Positions 20,800-31,796 of a DNA stretch of 42,674 bases are shown in pieces; position 1 is the first letter of the stretch; every line of letters starts with the position of its first letter. The stretch spans positions 1 through 42,674 of the forward strand of contig NZ_RCWB01000039.1 of assembly GCF_018448885.1 (NCBI RefSeq). The letters are read 5' to 3'. The position numbers and the translations under genes were made by a program. The notes under the pieces are model-generated. The model ran no database searches. It worked only from the letters and a program-made list of their open reading frames with translations, and was not told the origin of the DNA. The DNA comes from Photorhabdus caribbeanensis. GTDB lineage: Bacteria > Pseudomonadota > Gammaproteobacteria > Enterobacterales > Enterobacteriaceae.

Positions 20800-21525
20800 A
20801 TATTACTCCTTTCTAAAGTGATAATGATTAATTTAATTTTGCGTAAGCGTTTTATTGCTCGATGAGAACTTTATCAATAATAGGATAATGTTCAATCATA
20901 TTTTTTATCGATGCAGAATTGTCATTTGTATAAATTAATAAGGAATAAATAAGGGGTAATACAGATATATACAGTAAATATAGTATTTTCTATTTATTCA
21001 ATATAGGTATAAACTGGATTTTCATACTCTTATTTCCGTGAGGAATATACGTATAGGTCAGGAAAACAAACATGGGTAAAATGGCCTATTGTAAAAGGAT
21101 ATTAATGATTGAAATGGATTTTTAATGTTGGTTGGATTGGTAGAGATAAAATATTTAATTTTATATTAGAGTAGGTCTTTTGAATAGAAATTATTTTGCA
21201 GGTGATAATAATGATAGATAATATAATTAATGGAATTATTGTGTGATATATTTATGGTGTTCAATGGGTGTGGGAAATAAAAGGAGTGGATTTTAATCTG
21301 TGAATATTGCCGCTTTGTTTTCTTTCTGTAATTGGTGGGTTTTATAATCTGCAATTTTTTATTCTCATATTAATCTTGGTTTTATATTGCGAACATTATT
21401 ATCAATTATATTACTGTCTGGTATTGATTCCAGACAGTTTTTATATTAAATCCTATTTCGTGTGGTTATTGCCTGTTGAGGGCTTTTACTTAAAATCGAG
21501 TTATTTGAGAGGAGATCGAATTAAA
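20800..21525. other. AT-rich intergenic region between thiH and paralogue 3
   Basis: These 726 bases hold no gene I can support. The left part (20868-20907) is the conserved upstream block of paralogue 3 (CTTTATCAATAATAGGATAA, then TGTTCAATCATA). A perfect hairpin CTGTCTGG / CCAGACAG at 21414-21437 is followed by five T on the plus strand; it looks like a terminator but faces away from the thi operon. The open frames here are hydrophobic by composition only. Confidence 0.5.
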
Positions 21526-22665
21526 TTATCGACCTAAATAGCCATCCCAATCTTTCCATACTGGTTGTAACCCGGCTTTAATTAATACTTCTGCAATCTG
21601 ATAAACAGAACGATTATCATGCGGCATAAATTGTTCCAATTCTTCGTGACTACTCTCTGCGTAACCACCGGGTTGGGTTTTAGAACCTGCACTAACATTG
21701 TTGATTGCCAGTGGTATGACGTGATCGCGGAAGAATGGGGATTCACGAGTAGAAATAGAAAGCTCAACATCTGGCGCAAATAGACGAAAAGCACAAATCA
21801 GTTGTACCAGTTCCGCTTCACTCATCAGCGATGCAGGCTCAATGCCTCCAGCACAAGGTCGTAAACGAGGGAATGAAATGGAGTAACGGCTCTGCCAATA
21901 TGTGCGTTGCAGAAAGAATAAATGCTCCGCCACCATATAGCAGTCCGTCCGCCAATGACTAGAAAGGCCAATTAGTGCTCCTAAACCGATTTTGTCGATT
22001 TTTGCCCGACCAAGGCGATCGGGTGTTTCTAATCGCCAGTGAAAATCCCGTTTCTTACCCCGTAGATGATGCAACAGGTAAGTTGGCTCATGATAGGTTT
22101 CCTGATAAACCATCACACCATCTAGCCCCAGCGTTTTTAATTCTGAGTACTCTTCCTGTGTCATAGGCTGGACTTCCATCATGATTGAGCTGAAATATTC
22201 TCGGATAAGTGGCAGATAGCGGCGGAAATAATCCATACCGACCTTGCCCTGATGTTCTCCGGCGACTAATAACAGATTGTCGAAGCCCAGTGCTTTAATC
22301 GCCTGACATTCGGCAATAATTTCATCTTTATTCAGTGTCTTGCGTTTGATGCGGTTACTCATTGAGAACCCGCAATAGGTGCAGTCATTGGCACACAAAT
22401 TGGAGAGATAAAGCGGTACATAAAAACCAACGGTGTTACCGAAACGTTGACGAGTCAGTTGTTGTGCCCGTTGTGCCAGTGGTTCGATATAGGGCTTCGC
22501 TGCTGGAGAGAGCAAGGCCATGAAATCGTCCAGATTTAATTTGTTGCTGCTTAATGCCTGTTCAACATCCTGCGCGGTTTTGCTATTAATGCGAAGGGTA
22601 ATATCATCCCAGTCTAACTGCTGCCAGCGGTAACTAAAACTACCGCTCATAAGATGATGAATCAT
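21526..22665 (-). CDS. thiH: 2-iminoacetate synthase ThiH
   Basis: ThiH is a radical-SAM tyrosine lyase that makes dehydroglycine for the thiazole ring of thiamine and forms a complex with ThiG. The [4Fe-4S] motif is CANDCTYCGFSMSNR (CxxxCxxC). YYLSN-type SAM-region sequences and PRLRPCAGGIEPAS, TRESPFFRDHVIPLAINNVS and TQPGGYAE align with the E. coli protein (377 residues, here 379). I start at ATG 22665, which overlaps the thiG stop (TGATG) and has AGGGG eight bases upstream; a later ATG at 22650 corresponds to the E. coli start. It is the last gene of the thi operon. Confidence 0.96.
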   Translation of the reverse strand: MIHHLMSGSFSYRWQQLDWDDITLRINSKTAQDVEQALSSNKLNLDDFMALLSPAAKPYIEPLAQRAQQLTRQRFGNTVGFYVPLYLSNLCANDCTYCGFSMSNRIKRKTLNKDEIIAECQAIKALGFDNLLLVAGEHQGKVGMDYFRRYLPLIREYFSSIMMEVQPMTQEEYSELKTLGLDGVMVYQETYHEPTYLLHHLRGKKRDFHWRLETPDRLGRAKIDKIGLGALIGLSSHWRTDCYMVAEHLFFLQRTYWQSRYSISFPRLRPCAGGIEPASLMSEAELVQLICAFRLFAPDVELSISTRESPFFRDHVIPLAINNVSAGSKTQPGGYAESSHEELEQFMPHDNRSVYQIAEVLIKAGLQPVWKDWDGYLGR

Positions 22666-23432
22666 CAAAATGCCCCTAGAAAATCGGTCAGTGGACTGGA
22701 TGCAACAGCATGTTGTTTTGGACTTGCCAAACCAGCTTGATAAGATAATTCACCCGCTTCAATCGCTACTTTAAAGGCTTGGGCCATTTTTATTGGATTA
22801 CGGGCAACGGCAATTGCGGTGTTGACTAATACAGCATCCGCACCCAATTCAATCGCTGCCAATGCATGGCTTGGCGCGCCGATGCCGGCATCAATGACCA
22901 CCGGCACTTGTGCTTGCTCGATAATAATTTGCAGGAAATCTCGGGTTAGCAGCCCTTGATTAGAGCCGATTGGTGCGCCTAAAGGCATGACCGCCGCACA
23001 ACCCACTTCTTCCAGACGTTTACACAAAACGGGATCAGCACTGCAATATGGCAGCACGACAAACCCTTCTTTGACCAACATTTCAGCGCCTTTGAGTGTT
23101 TCAACCGGATCAGGCAACAAGTATTTCACATCCGGGTGGATCTCCAGCTTGATCCAGTTGGTTGCCAGTGCTTCACGGGCCAGACGGGCGGCAAATAGGG
23201 CCTCTTCTGCGGTTTTGGCCCCGGAAGTATTTGGCAGCAATTTGACGCCAAGTTTTTGCAATGGCGCCAAAATTGCGTCGTTACCGTTCTGCAAATCAAT
23301 GCGTTTCATTGCCATCGTGACAAGCTGGCTGCCGGAAGCGGCTATAGCCTGAGTCATTAAATTTGCATTGGCGAATTTGCCTGTACCGGTAAATAGACGG
23401 GAATGAAAAGTCGTATCAGCAATTTTTAACAT
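22665..23432 (-). CDS. thiG: Thiazole synthase ThiG
   Basis: ThiG condenses deoxyxylulose-5-phosphate, ThiS thiocarboxylate and dehydroglycine to the thiazole phosphate. It has 255 residues starting [20 protein letters not shown], as in E. coli. The Schiff-base lysine lies in [12 protein letters not shown], and [36 protein letters not shown] and [14 protein letters not shown] are family signatures. The frame is open for 43 more codons upstream, but that part overlaps thiS and has no similarity, so I reject it. Its start is one base after the thiS stop and its stop overlaps thiH. Confidence 0.97.
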   Translation of the reverse strand: MLKIADTTFHSRLFTGTGKFANANLMTQAIAASGSQLVTMAMKRIDLQNGNDAILAPLQKLGVKLLPNTSGAKTAEEALFAARLAREALATNWIKLEIHPDVKYLLPDPVETLKGAEMLVKEGFVVLPYCSADPVLCKRLEEVGCAAVMPLGAPIGSNQGLLTRDFLQIIIEQAQVPVVIDAGIGAPSHALAAIELGADAVLVNTAIAVARNPIKMAQAFKVAIEAGELSYQAGLASPKQHAVASSPLTDFLGAF

Positions 23433-23433
23433 A

Positions 23434-23634
23434 TCAACCTCCAGCAATAGCCTGAAACAAAAGGATATTGTCTCCATTATTGATCTGATGCGTATTCCAC
23501 TCTGAACGCGGAATAATGGTTTGATTAATAGCCAGTGCCATTCCCGGTTGTGTTTGTTCAAGTTGTTCTAGCAATTGCTGTATAGCCAGAGGAGCCATAA
23601 GCTCCATCGGCTGGTCGTTTACCGTAATTTTCAT
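23434..23634 (-). CDS. thiS: Sulfur carrier protein ThiS
   Basis: A 66-residue ubiquitin-like protein beginning [12 protein letters not shown] and ending in the essential [10 protein letters not shown], whose C-terminal Gly-Gly is adenylated by ThiF and thiocarboxylated. The ATG at 23634 lies in the 4-base overlap with the thiF stop. A longer frame to 23658 would add eight residues of no known match. It is followed after one base by thiG. Confidence 0.96.
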   Translation of the reverse strand: MKITVNDQPMELMAPLAIQQLLEQLEQTQPGMALAINQTIIPRSEWNTHQINNGDNILLFQAIAGG

Positions 23635-24380
23635 GCAATATCTCTGCAAATCGGGCATTGTTGCGACGGGTTAAGTTGTAGTGTGCTCCAGCTTTGCTGT
23701 TTACCATCAAACAGTCGGAGTTTGCCGCTTAACGGAGAGGGAAGCCCGGTTAACATTTTGATGGCTTCCAATGCCTGTAATGTGCCGATGATACCGACTA
23801 CCGGACCTAATACACCCGCGGTCCGGCAGTTCCGTAGCGGCTCTTCCTGTTCAGGGTAGAGACAGCTATAGCAGCCATGAAGGTAAGGGGGTTCAAATAC
23901 CATAAGTTGGCCGCTAAAACCGACAGCACTGCCGCTAATTAATGGCTTTCGCGTTGCCACACAAGCGGCATTGATAGCGTGGCGGGTTGTCATGTTGTCA
24001 CTGCAATCGAGAACCAGATCGACTTGCTTCATGATGGTTGTCAGAGATTCCAGGTTCTGACGTTGATTAAGGATCATTGTTTTTATCAATGGATTCAATG
24101 CATTGAGTTGATTGGCCGCAAGTTCCGCTTTTGCGGCAGGGATCTCTTCGGTGCGGTAAAGTATTTGCCGTTGTAAATTGGAGATGTGCAATTGGTCATC
24201 ATCAGCAAGGTAAATTGTTCCTACACCTGCCCCGGCTAGATAGAGGGAAGCGGGAGCGCCTAGCCCTCCCAGTCCGACAATCAGGACGCGGCTGGATTTC
24301 AGTTTTTCCTGCCCTTCTGGGCCAATATCTTCGAGTAACAGTTGTCGGCTGTAACGCATAAATTCTTGATCATTCAACAT
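23631..24380 (-). CDS. thiF: ThiS adenylyltransferase ThiF
   Basis: This E1-like enzyme adenylates the C-terminus of ThiS. It has 249 residues (E. coli 251). Visible are MRYSRQLLLEDIGPEGQ, the ATP-binding GLGGLGAPASLYLAGAGVG and the metal-binding LDCSDNMTTRH. The catalytic cysteine is in NCRTAGVLGPVVG. Two CxxC zinc pairs are present, CYSC (about residue 172) and CPIC near the C-terminus. It overlaps thiS by four bases (ATGA) and lies ten bases after thiE. Confidence 0.96.
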   Translation of the reverse strand: MLNDQEFMRYSRQLLLEDIGPEGQEKLKSSRVLIVGLGGLGAPASLYLAGAGVGTIYLADDDQLHISNLQRQILYRTEEIPAAKAELAANQLNALNPLIKTMILNQRQNLESLTTIMKQVDLVLDCSDNMTTRHAINAACVATRKPLISGSAVGFSGQLMVFEPPYLHGCYSCLYPEQEEPLRNCRTAGVLGPVVGIIGTLQALEAIKMLTGLPSPLSGKLRLFDGKQQSWSTLQLNPSQQCPICRDIA

Positions 24381-24390
24381 AAGAACCTCT

Positions 24391-26971
<2,581 letters not shown>

Positions 26972-27078
26972 CTAACTGTGTTATTGGGAAAGTTGCTTGT
27001 CTGGAGCTCGCAGGGAGTAATAGTTGATGGCTGGACAGGCCCGTAAAAAATTGGGTGGGCTGACAGCGCTTGATTACT

Positions 27079-27183
27079 CTTGTTCCCTTCGCAGGTATTA
27101 ACCCGATCAGGTTCCGCGGATCCCGAATTAACGGTCTCAGCCTGTGTATGCTGCGATAAAACAGCTTACGCTAGGCACTCCGA
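27079..27183 (-). ncRNA. TPP riboswitch (THI element) of thiC
   Basis: On the minus strand the aptamer runs TCGGAGTGCC ... CAGGCTGAGACCG ... GATCCGCGGAACCTGATC ... GGTTAATACCTGCG, then AAGGGAACAAG, matching the THI-box consensus (CTGAGA and the ACCTGATC...TAATACCTGCG pair of loops). The arm between the first strand and CTGAGA is long and variable, as usual. It binds thiamine pyrophosphate and represses the operon. The 115-base spacer to thiC holds a GCCC/GGGC hairpin that may be the expression platform. A fragment of its 5' arm is repeated at 31803-31837. Confidence 0.95.
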
Positions 27184-27201
27184 CAAGAAAGTAAGCAGTA
27201 G

Positions 27202-27297
27202 TATAGAAGGGATTATGAAAACTACAACCCTTACTGATTGAAAGTATTTATAATGACCAGATTAATTGTTTCCAGCTATGTTGTTGTGCTTCGGTTT
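27202..27297 (-). pseudogene. Copy L of the 3' end of the HAD phosphatase gene
   Basis: This stretch matches 33823-33922, the last codons and terminator of the HAD gene at 33871. On the minus strand it still reads EAQQHSWKQLIWSL and a stop, against EAQQHGWKQLIWSL in the intact gene. The imperfect terminator hairpin (AAGGG ... CCCTT) is also kept. It is therefore a left-hand copy of the gene end at the far side of the inserted peptide cluster. Confidence 0.8.
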
Positions 27298-27376
27298 GTC
27301 AATGGGTATTGATGGTAATCAAAAAATTATTGTGTGATAACTGCCTCATTTTATAGATTACTTAGTGGATAAATAA

Positions 27377-27408
27377 TAAATATTTTCTATGCTAAATATT
27401 TTCTATGC
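27377..27408. repeat. Two 16-bp direct repeats (TAAATATTTTCTATGC) upstream of the peptide gene
   Basis: Two perfect adjacent copies with a partial third (TAAATATTG) follow, 59 bases before the peptide start codon, in the presumed promoter region. They could be a regulator-binding array. They are not preserved as repeats at the second peptide gene. Confidence 0.6.
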
Positions 27409-27466
27409 TAAATATTGTTTAGCTAAACGTTATTTTTTCGATGATAATTTATTGAGGAAATAGGTT

Positions 27467-27550
27467 ATGAAAAACTTTGACTCTTCTAAAGTAGTTAAAA
27501 TTAAATCACCATTGTCTGGTTGGGCTGTCAATGACAAAAACGATGATTAA
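27467..27550 (+). CDS. 27-residue candidate RiPP precursor peptide
   Basis: This short gene encodes 27 residues: start MKNFDSSKVVK, centre IKSPLSGWAV, acidic tail NDKNDD. GAGGA lies eight bases before the ATG. It is immediately upstream of a mod_HExxH peptide-modification gene, with only a perfect 13-bp hairpin between. Its reality is supported by a diverged second copy at 32064-32132: of six internal codon differences five are silent, as expected for selected coding sequence. The part up to WAV is conserved between copies, so the modified core may be in or next to SPLSGWAV. I know no described RiPP with this sequence; the class is inferred. Confidence 0.72.
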   Translation: MKNFDSSKVVKIKSPLSGWAVNDKNDD

Positions 27551-27559
27551 TTTATGATC

Positions 27560-27590
27560 ATTCCCCTTCGTATTTTGTACGAAGGGGAAT
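27560..27590 (+). terminator. 13-bp perfect hairpin between peptide gene and its enzyme gene
   Basis: ATTCCCCTTCGTA / TACGAAGGGGAAT with a 5-base loop. No T run follows, so it is better read as an attenuator or an mRNA 3'-end stabiliser that lets the peptide gene be expressed more than the enzyme genes behind it. Such hairpins are common after RiPP precursor genes. Confidence 0.75.
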
Positions 27591-27606
27591 AATATGGAGC
27601 TTGAAG

Positions 27607-28557
27607 ATGAATATCGCTACGACATGTTATCCGCATAAACAATTCCGCTCTGATTTCGAATTACAGATCCGTAATTCACTTGAATATTTAATTGAAATAA
27701 CCGAGTCTGACTTTAAAGTTCCTGATGGATTTTTCATAAAATGGGATTTATGTGCTTCTCATTATTTGGCTATCGATGCAGCCGAAAAGGATAACAGGGA
27801 ATTATGTATTAATTACATTCGGAATGCTATAGAAAAATGCCAGGATTATACAGAAAAGCCAGAGCTATCTATTAAAGCTTTGGATTATTTTATAGAGTCT
27901 GTGTTTGATATGAACATGCTTTTTAAAATATTGGAGCAGGATGATAAAGGAGTCAGGGTTGGATACCGATTTGCACATGAAGTAAAAGATGATATAGAGA
28001 AGATACAAGAAGCACTGGAATTATTGAAAACCTATGATGAAAATACCTATCTTGAATGTGTATGTTTTATTGATACAATATATCTTACAGGAAAAACAGA
28101 AGGGAATTATATCAGGTCAGGCTGCAACTTTAATATGTGGGGGATGATCCTACTTTATAGTGCGGATGAAAATAGTGTACCTTACTATATTGAGCATATC
28201 GTTCATGAATGTGCACATCATGCACTAAATATTATTAATGCTCAAGATTATCTTGTTTTGAATGATCCTGAAGAACGTTATCAAGCTCCATTTCGTGAAG
28301 ATGGTAGACCCATGATTGGCATATTTCATGCCTATTTTGTACTTAACCGGATTTGTCAAACTTTATATAAAATATCTAATATATACTCTGGGATTTATGA
28401 AGAAGAAATTAGATCACGATTTAATACTGCATTGAAAAAATTCTTTGATACAAAAGAGATAATAGATAATCATGCAGAATTGACAGAAATCGGGCATGCT
28501 ATCGCAGATAGTATCAGTGAAGAAATGAATAGGATTATTCCCAGTGAAGTTAAATGA
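27607..28557 (+). CDS. mod_HExxH-family peptide-modification protein
   Basis: 316 residues from ATG 27607 (GGAG seven bases upstream; a TTG at 27601 is too close to it). The C-terminal half carries HIVHECAHHALNII (HExxH, H200-E201-H204), then NDPEERYQAPFREDGRPMIG (R234-P235) and IFHAYFVLNRI (H241). This order, HExxH then DP-ERY-P-R-D-RP-x-G-x-H, is the signature of the mod_HExxH family found in peptide-modification gene clusters. As I recall, some members were recently described as iron/2-oxoglutarate-dependent peptide beta-hydroxylases rather than peptidases; I cannot verify that here. The N-terminal 190 residues are helical without a recognised domain. The neighbours (short peptide, exporter, peptidase) fit a RiPP role. 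Confidence 0.78.
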   Translation: MNIATTCYPHKQFRSDFELQIRNSLEYLIEITESDFKVPDGFFIKWDLCASHYLAIDAAEKDNRELCINYIRNAIEKCQDYTEKPELSIKALDYFIESVFDMNMLFKILEQDDKGVRVGYRFAHEVKDDIEKIQEALELLKTYDENTYLECVCFIDTIYLTGKTEGNYIRSGCNFNMWGMILLYSADENSVPYYIEHIVHECAHHALNIINAQDYLVLNDPEERYQAPFREDGRPMIGIFHAYFVLNRICQTLYKISNIYSGIYEEEIRSRFNTALKKFFDTKEIIDNHAELTEIGHAIADSISEEMNRIIPSEVK

Positions 28558-29785
28558 TGATTTTTGGAAAATACGATCTTCGGAAGCATTATATATTTTG
28601 AGTTCACGAATAATTGTAGCTCTGGTCACTTTAAGTCTTATTAAGAGTAACCAGCTAATATTGTCTTCGTATTTTCTTTTTGTTTATTTTCTTTCAAGAA
28701 CGATCTCAGGTCTCGCTCTGTCACACCTTTTTGACCAGCTTGATAAGAAAAAAATTCTTGTTGTACTCAATCTTATATTTATTTTTTTAACAATATATTA
28801 CCTTTATAACATTAGTTACGGTGGGGAAATATATTTTTTCTTCATCATTAGTATTATACTTGGCTTAATTGATGCTCTTTATTCTCCTGTTGTGAATGCT
28901 TATATCCCGTTTATTGTCAGTAAACATGAACTTGATGAAGCATATCGTAAGACATTTTTGTTGCAGGCGTCTCTTAATGTGTTTGGCATCGGTTTGGGAA
29001 TGGCAGGATATGAAGTTATAGGGATAATTAATATGACATGGACGTTATGCGGATTAATTTTCCTATCCATATGCATTCTATATGGAGTAAAAAATCGGGG
29101 GACAGGGATTTTGCAGAAGAAGGAAGATAATCCATCTTCTGCACTTAACAGTATGAGGCTTTTCTTTCGTTATCGTTTTGAGCCATATTGGGCACTTTCA
29201 TCCCTGTTAGTGAATATGATTCTGGTTCCATTTTCTTCTCTTGTTATTCCATATTTTGTAGAGTCAGTAAAACATTCAAGTGCTATTGTGATCGGAATAA
29301 TAGAAGCGAGCGCTGCGATTGGTGCAATCTGTTCTTCAGTATTTTTCCAATCCTATTTTGAAAAAATATACGGTAAAGCTCGTACCGTTATTTGCTCGTT
29401 TTTCATGATAGGATTATGTCTGGTTGGTTTATCTTTGTTTATCAGTCATATAATCTGGTGCCTTTTGGCTTTTCTGATCGGAGTATCTGTTGTGCTGAAT
29501 AATGTCAGCATAGAATCTAGTCGTTCCATCGCTATACCGGAAAGACATAGAGTAAAAATACAGACAGTTCATACCGCTTTTATTGGATTGGGGAATCCTT
29601 TCGGATTCATTCTTTTCTCTATGATAATAGAAAAATGGAGTTATTCTGTTGTACTTCTTATTGGTGGTTTTCTAATATGTGTTGTTTCTCTATTACTGAA
29701 ATATATCCCTATGTTTGATGATTTGCTTAGTAAAGATAAAGAAGAAATAGACTCTATTTATGATAAAAATTATGGTGATTTATGA
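28544..29785 (+). CDS. MFS transporter of the peptide cluster
   Basis: A 413-residue protein with about 12 membrane segments and the general look of the macrolide-efflux/MFS_3 branch: FLSRTISGLALSHLFDQLDK holds the motif A region, and SIILGLIDALYSPVVNAYIP follows. It starts with GTG at 28544, 14 bases inside the end of the mod_HExxH gene, with AGGA upstream; no in-frame ATG is near. Its stop overlaps the next gene by four bases. The tight overlaps on both sides make it an integral part of the cluster, most likely the exporter or self-protection pump for the mature peptide. Confidence 0.82.
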   Translation: MKLNDDFWKIRSSEALYILSSRIIVALVTLSLIKSNQLILSSYFLFVYFLSRTISGLALSHLFDQLDKKKILVVLNLIFIFLTIYYLYNISYGGEIYFFFIISIILGLIDALYSPVVNAYIPFIVSKHELDEAYRKTFLLQASLNVFGIGLGMAGYEVIGIINMTWTLCGLIFLSICILYGVKNRGTGILQKKEDNPSSALNSMRLFFRYRFEPYWALSSLLVNMILVPFSSLVIPYFVESVKHSSAIVIGIIEASAAIGAICSSVFFQSYFEKIYGKARTVICSFFMIGLCLVGLSLFISHIIWCLLAFLIGVSVVLNNVSIESSRSIAIPERHRVKIQTVHTAFIGLGNPFGFILFSMIIEKWSYSVVLLIGGFLICVVSLLLKYIPMFDDLLSKDKEEIDSIYDKNYGDL

Positions 29786-30336
29786 GCATATTGACAGAAA
29801 TTAAAAAATTTTACCAAATTGATAAAGACAAGGTATATGATCGTCATCATTCGTCGCACTTGGTTAATACTGCAAAATTGTTAAATAAATATGGTTGTGA
29901 AGAAGTAGCATGTAATGCAGGAATGTTACATTCAATATATGATGAAAATTCAATATATAATAATTCTGGTGTGAGTTATAAAGATAGGGAACATATACAA
30001 CAAATTGTTGGAAAGGATGTTGAGCTACTTGTTTATTATTATGGGCGAGTTCATTATGCAAAAAGTTATGATAATATATCAAAGAGTGGTAATGTTGTAA
30101 CACTAAGAGTTCAGACTGAAGATATTTCTATTCCTGAAGATATATTCTCTAATTTGGTTAACGTCATTGTCGCTGACATACTTGAACAGATAATATGGTG
30201 TGTAGAAAAGAAAGGCATTTTTACATACCAAGATGCAAGGGAACACCTTAAGAAACTATTTCCGATATTATCTTATTGTTGTCACGGTATACAAATTGAT
30301 TTTAATAGGTTTTGGAGTTTATCATGCAGAGCATAA
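29782..30336 (+). CDS. DUF6817/HD-domain-like protein
   Basis: 184 residues, starting in the ATGA overlap with the MFS gene. RHHSSHLVNTAKLLNKYGCE (H22, H23, H26) followed by NAGMLHSIYDENS (H50, then SIYD) is the pattern of the DUF6817 family, a short HD-like metal domain. The later NVIVADILEQI supplies a possible D/E ligand. No membrane segment. Its role in the pathway is unknown; a metal-dependent hydrolase or oxygenase step on the peptide is possible because HD folds can do both. The gene ends inside the next one, so translation is coupled. Confidence 0.65.
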   Translation: MSILTEIKKFYQIDKDKVYDRHHSSHLVNTAKLLNKYGCEEVACNAGMLHSIYDENSIYNNSGVSYKDREHIQQIVGKDVELLVYYYGRVHYAKSYDNISKSGNVVTLRVQTEDISIPEDIFSNLVNVIVADILEQIIWCVEKKGIFTYQDAREHLKKLFPILSYCCHGIQIDFNRFWSLSCRA

Positions 30337-31433
30337 ATTCTATTCATTCAGAGATGGCTATTTTGCATAATAAATATATTATTGGTGTGATATCTCCCGA
30401 TGATTTTTTCTTAACATTCAGCCAACTTGAGAGAAAATTAGCGGATTGCGTTATTCACACTCCAAATTGGGCGGAATTTGCCAAAGATATTTATATTGGG
30501 CATAGAGTATATAACAGTAATGTTAATGTTTTTACTGAAATTAAAGATCTTAAAAATATTCTTAGATCTTTAACTGATAAATTATTGTCTGATATTAGTG
30601 GCCTGCATTTTATATCTACAGATAAGCACCATCTTAAATCATTTTTTTCCGATTGCAATAATATAGATAATCTACATAGAGCATATGAAGTTAAACACTC
30701 GATTAATGATGTGAATAAGGAGGTTTTAAATAAAATTTTTCATCTTATAGATGAAATGATTGGAGCAAGAAATTATTTCGTGCAAAGACTAGGGTATAAA
30801 AATTTTGCTTCATATAAATGTAATTATCTTTTCAATAAGGATATTGAGAATATTAAGAACACATTGGAAATCTATTATCATAAACTTATAAATTCACTAA
30901 AAACTCTTTGTAATCATTTTGGAATTGATGTAAAACAGTTCACTGATCCTGCTACATTCCGTATGTACCAGAAAAATCTGGTAAATAGACTATCGTTGCC
31001 ATGTTTTAATTTTCACTTGCTTGAAATACTTAGATTAATTTTTTCTTACTTAAATAAACATAGCCAGGCTCATTTTAGTATTGAATGTGAGTCAACAAAT
31101 CGGTATATCATCCGTGTATCAACTCATAATGAGCGTTCATTTTGTTTTGTCATACAAGCATGTCAGATACAAGGTACAGTGACAGCGATATCTTGTGACA
31201 AGATTTTTGATAGCTCTGTATCAGTAACTTATCTCAAATCTGCTTTATTTCATCAACCATTGGGAATAGCTGAAATAAAAACGGTGATTCATGAAATTGG
31301 CCATCTGATTAGTATTGGTATGGCTAGCATTAATGGAGGTCTTTATCACAGTGATTTCCGTTCAACTATTGAAATACCAAGTCAGTTATCCGAACATATT
31401 TTTTTAATGAACTGGTTTGCAATACAGCTATGA
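30324..31433 (+). CDS. M3-like metallopeptidase, N-terminal and zinc-binding part
   Basis: 369 residues from ATG 30324, six bases after GGAG and overlapping the previous gene by 13 bases. The zinc motif is VIHEIGHLIS (H323-E324-H327), and the third ligand Glu is in TIEIPSQLSE (about E350), exactly as in M3 (thimet/oligoendopeptidase F-like) enzymes. FVQRLGYKNFASY in the helical N-domain also fits. The frame stops soon after IPSQLSEHIFLMNWFAIQL, where M3 proteins normally continue for another 130 or more residues; that remainder is encoded in the next, overlapping frame. The likely role is removal of the leader from the modified peptide. At about 490 residues for both parts it is shorter than typical M3 peptidases (600-700). 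Confidence 0.72.
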   Translation: MQSINSIHSEMAILHNKYIIGVISPDDFFLTFSQLERKLADCVIHTPNWAEFAKDIYIGHRVYNSNVNVFTEIKDLKNILRSLTDKLLSDISGLHFISTDKHHLKSFFSDCNNIDNLHRAYEVKHSINDVNKEVLNKIFHLIDEMIGARNYFVQRLGYKNFASYKCNYLFNKDIENIKNTLEIYYHKLINSLKTLCNHFGIDVKQFTDPATFRMYQKNLVNRLSLPCFNFHLLEILRLIFSYLNKHSQAHFSIECESTNRYIIRVSTHNERSFCFVIQACQIQGTVTAISCDKIFDSSVSVTYLKSALFHQPLGIAEIKTVIHEIGHLISIGMASINGGLYHSDFRSTIEIPSQLSEHIFLMNWFAIQL

Positions 31434-31792
31434 ATGAATCACAGAAAATGGTTTTTGATAACTTTATTTGTATGGATATTCTTGATGAGATGCGTCAGAT
31501 AGAATTCGCGTTTATCGATCTTTATCTCCACAGTGGTATAGCTATACTCGACCTTATGCCAGAGAAATTGATAAACGGTTCTCCGTGTTTCTTCAATTAT
31601 TCCAATATATTAACTAAGCCTGTTTATCTTGAGCATATCATTTCAGGTGGGAGAGAAGGAGCATACAGCTTGTATCCTCTGAACAATATAGTGGCACATT
31701 CCTTGTCTGCTACTATATCACCAACCTGCTTTTTGGATTACTTCATGAATGCAGAGATGCTGAATGACACAATACATTCAATAATTGTCTAA
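31430..31792 (+). CDS. M3-like metallopeptidase, C-terminal part in a separate frame
   Basis: 120 residues starting at the ATGA shared with the stop of the preceding gene. MRQIEFAFIDLYLHSG matches the conserved RQLEFxLFDxxLH helix of M3 peptidases. LEHIISGGREGAYSLY supplies the conserved His (H69) and Tyr pair (Y79, Y82) that bind the substrate carbonyl in this family. Together the two frames give a complete active site. The split may be a frameshift mutation or a natural two-chain enzyme kept in step by translational coupling; there is no obvious slippery heptamer. Confidence 0.65.
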   Translation: MNESQKMVFDNFICMDILDEMRQIEFAFIDLYLHSGIAILDLMPEKLINGSPCFFNYSNILTKPVYLEHIISGGREGAYSLYPLNNIVAHSLSATISPTCFLDYFMNAEMLNDTIHSIIV

Positions 31793-31796
31793 TTAA

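Noticed and set aside
21307-21537. 76-residue hydrophobic frame on the plus strand
   Set aside because: No ribosome-binding site, biased AT composition, and it runs into the end of thiH; a hairpin with a T run lies inside it.
23433-23561. N-terminal extension of ThiG
   Set aside because: It overlaps thiS and shows no similarity; the real start MLKIADTTF is at 23432.
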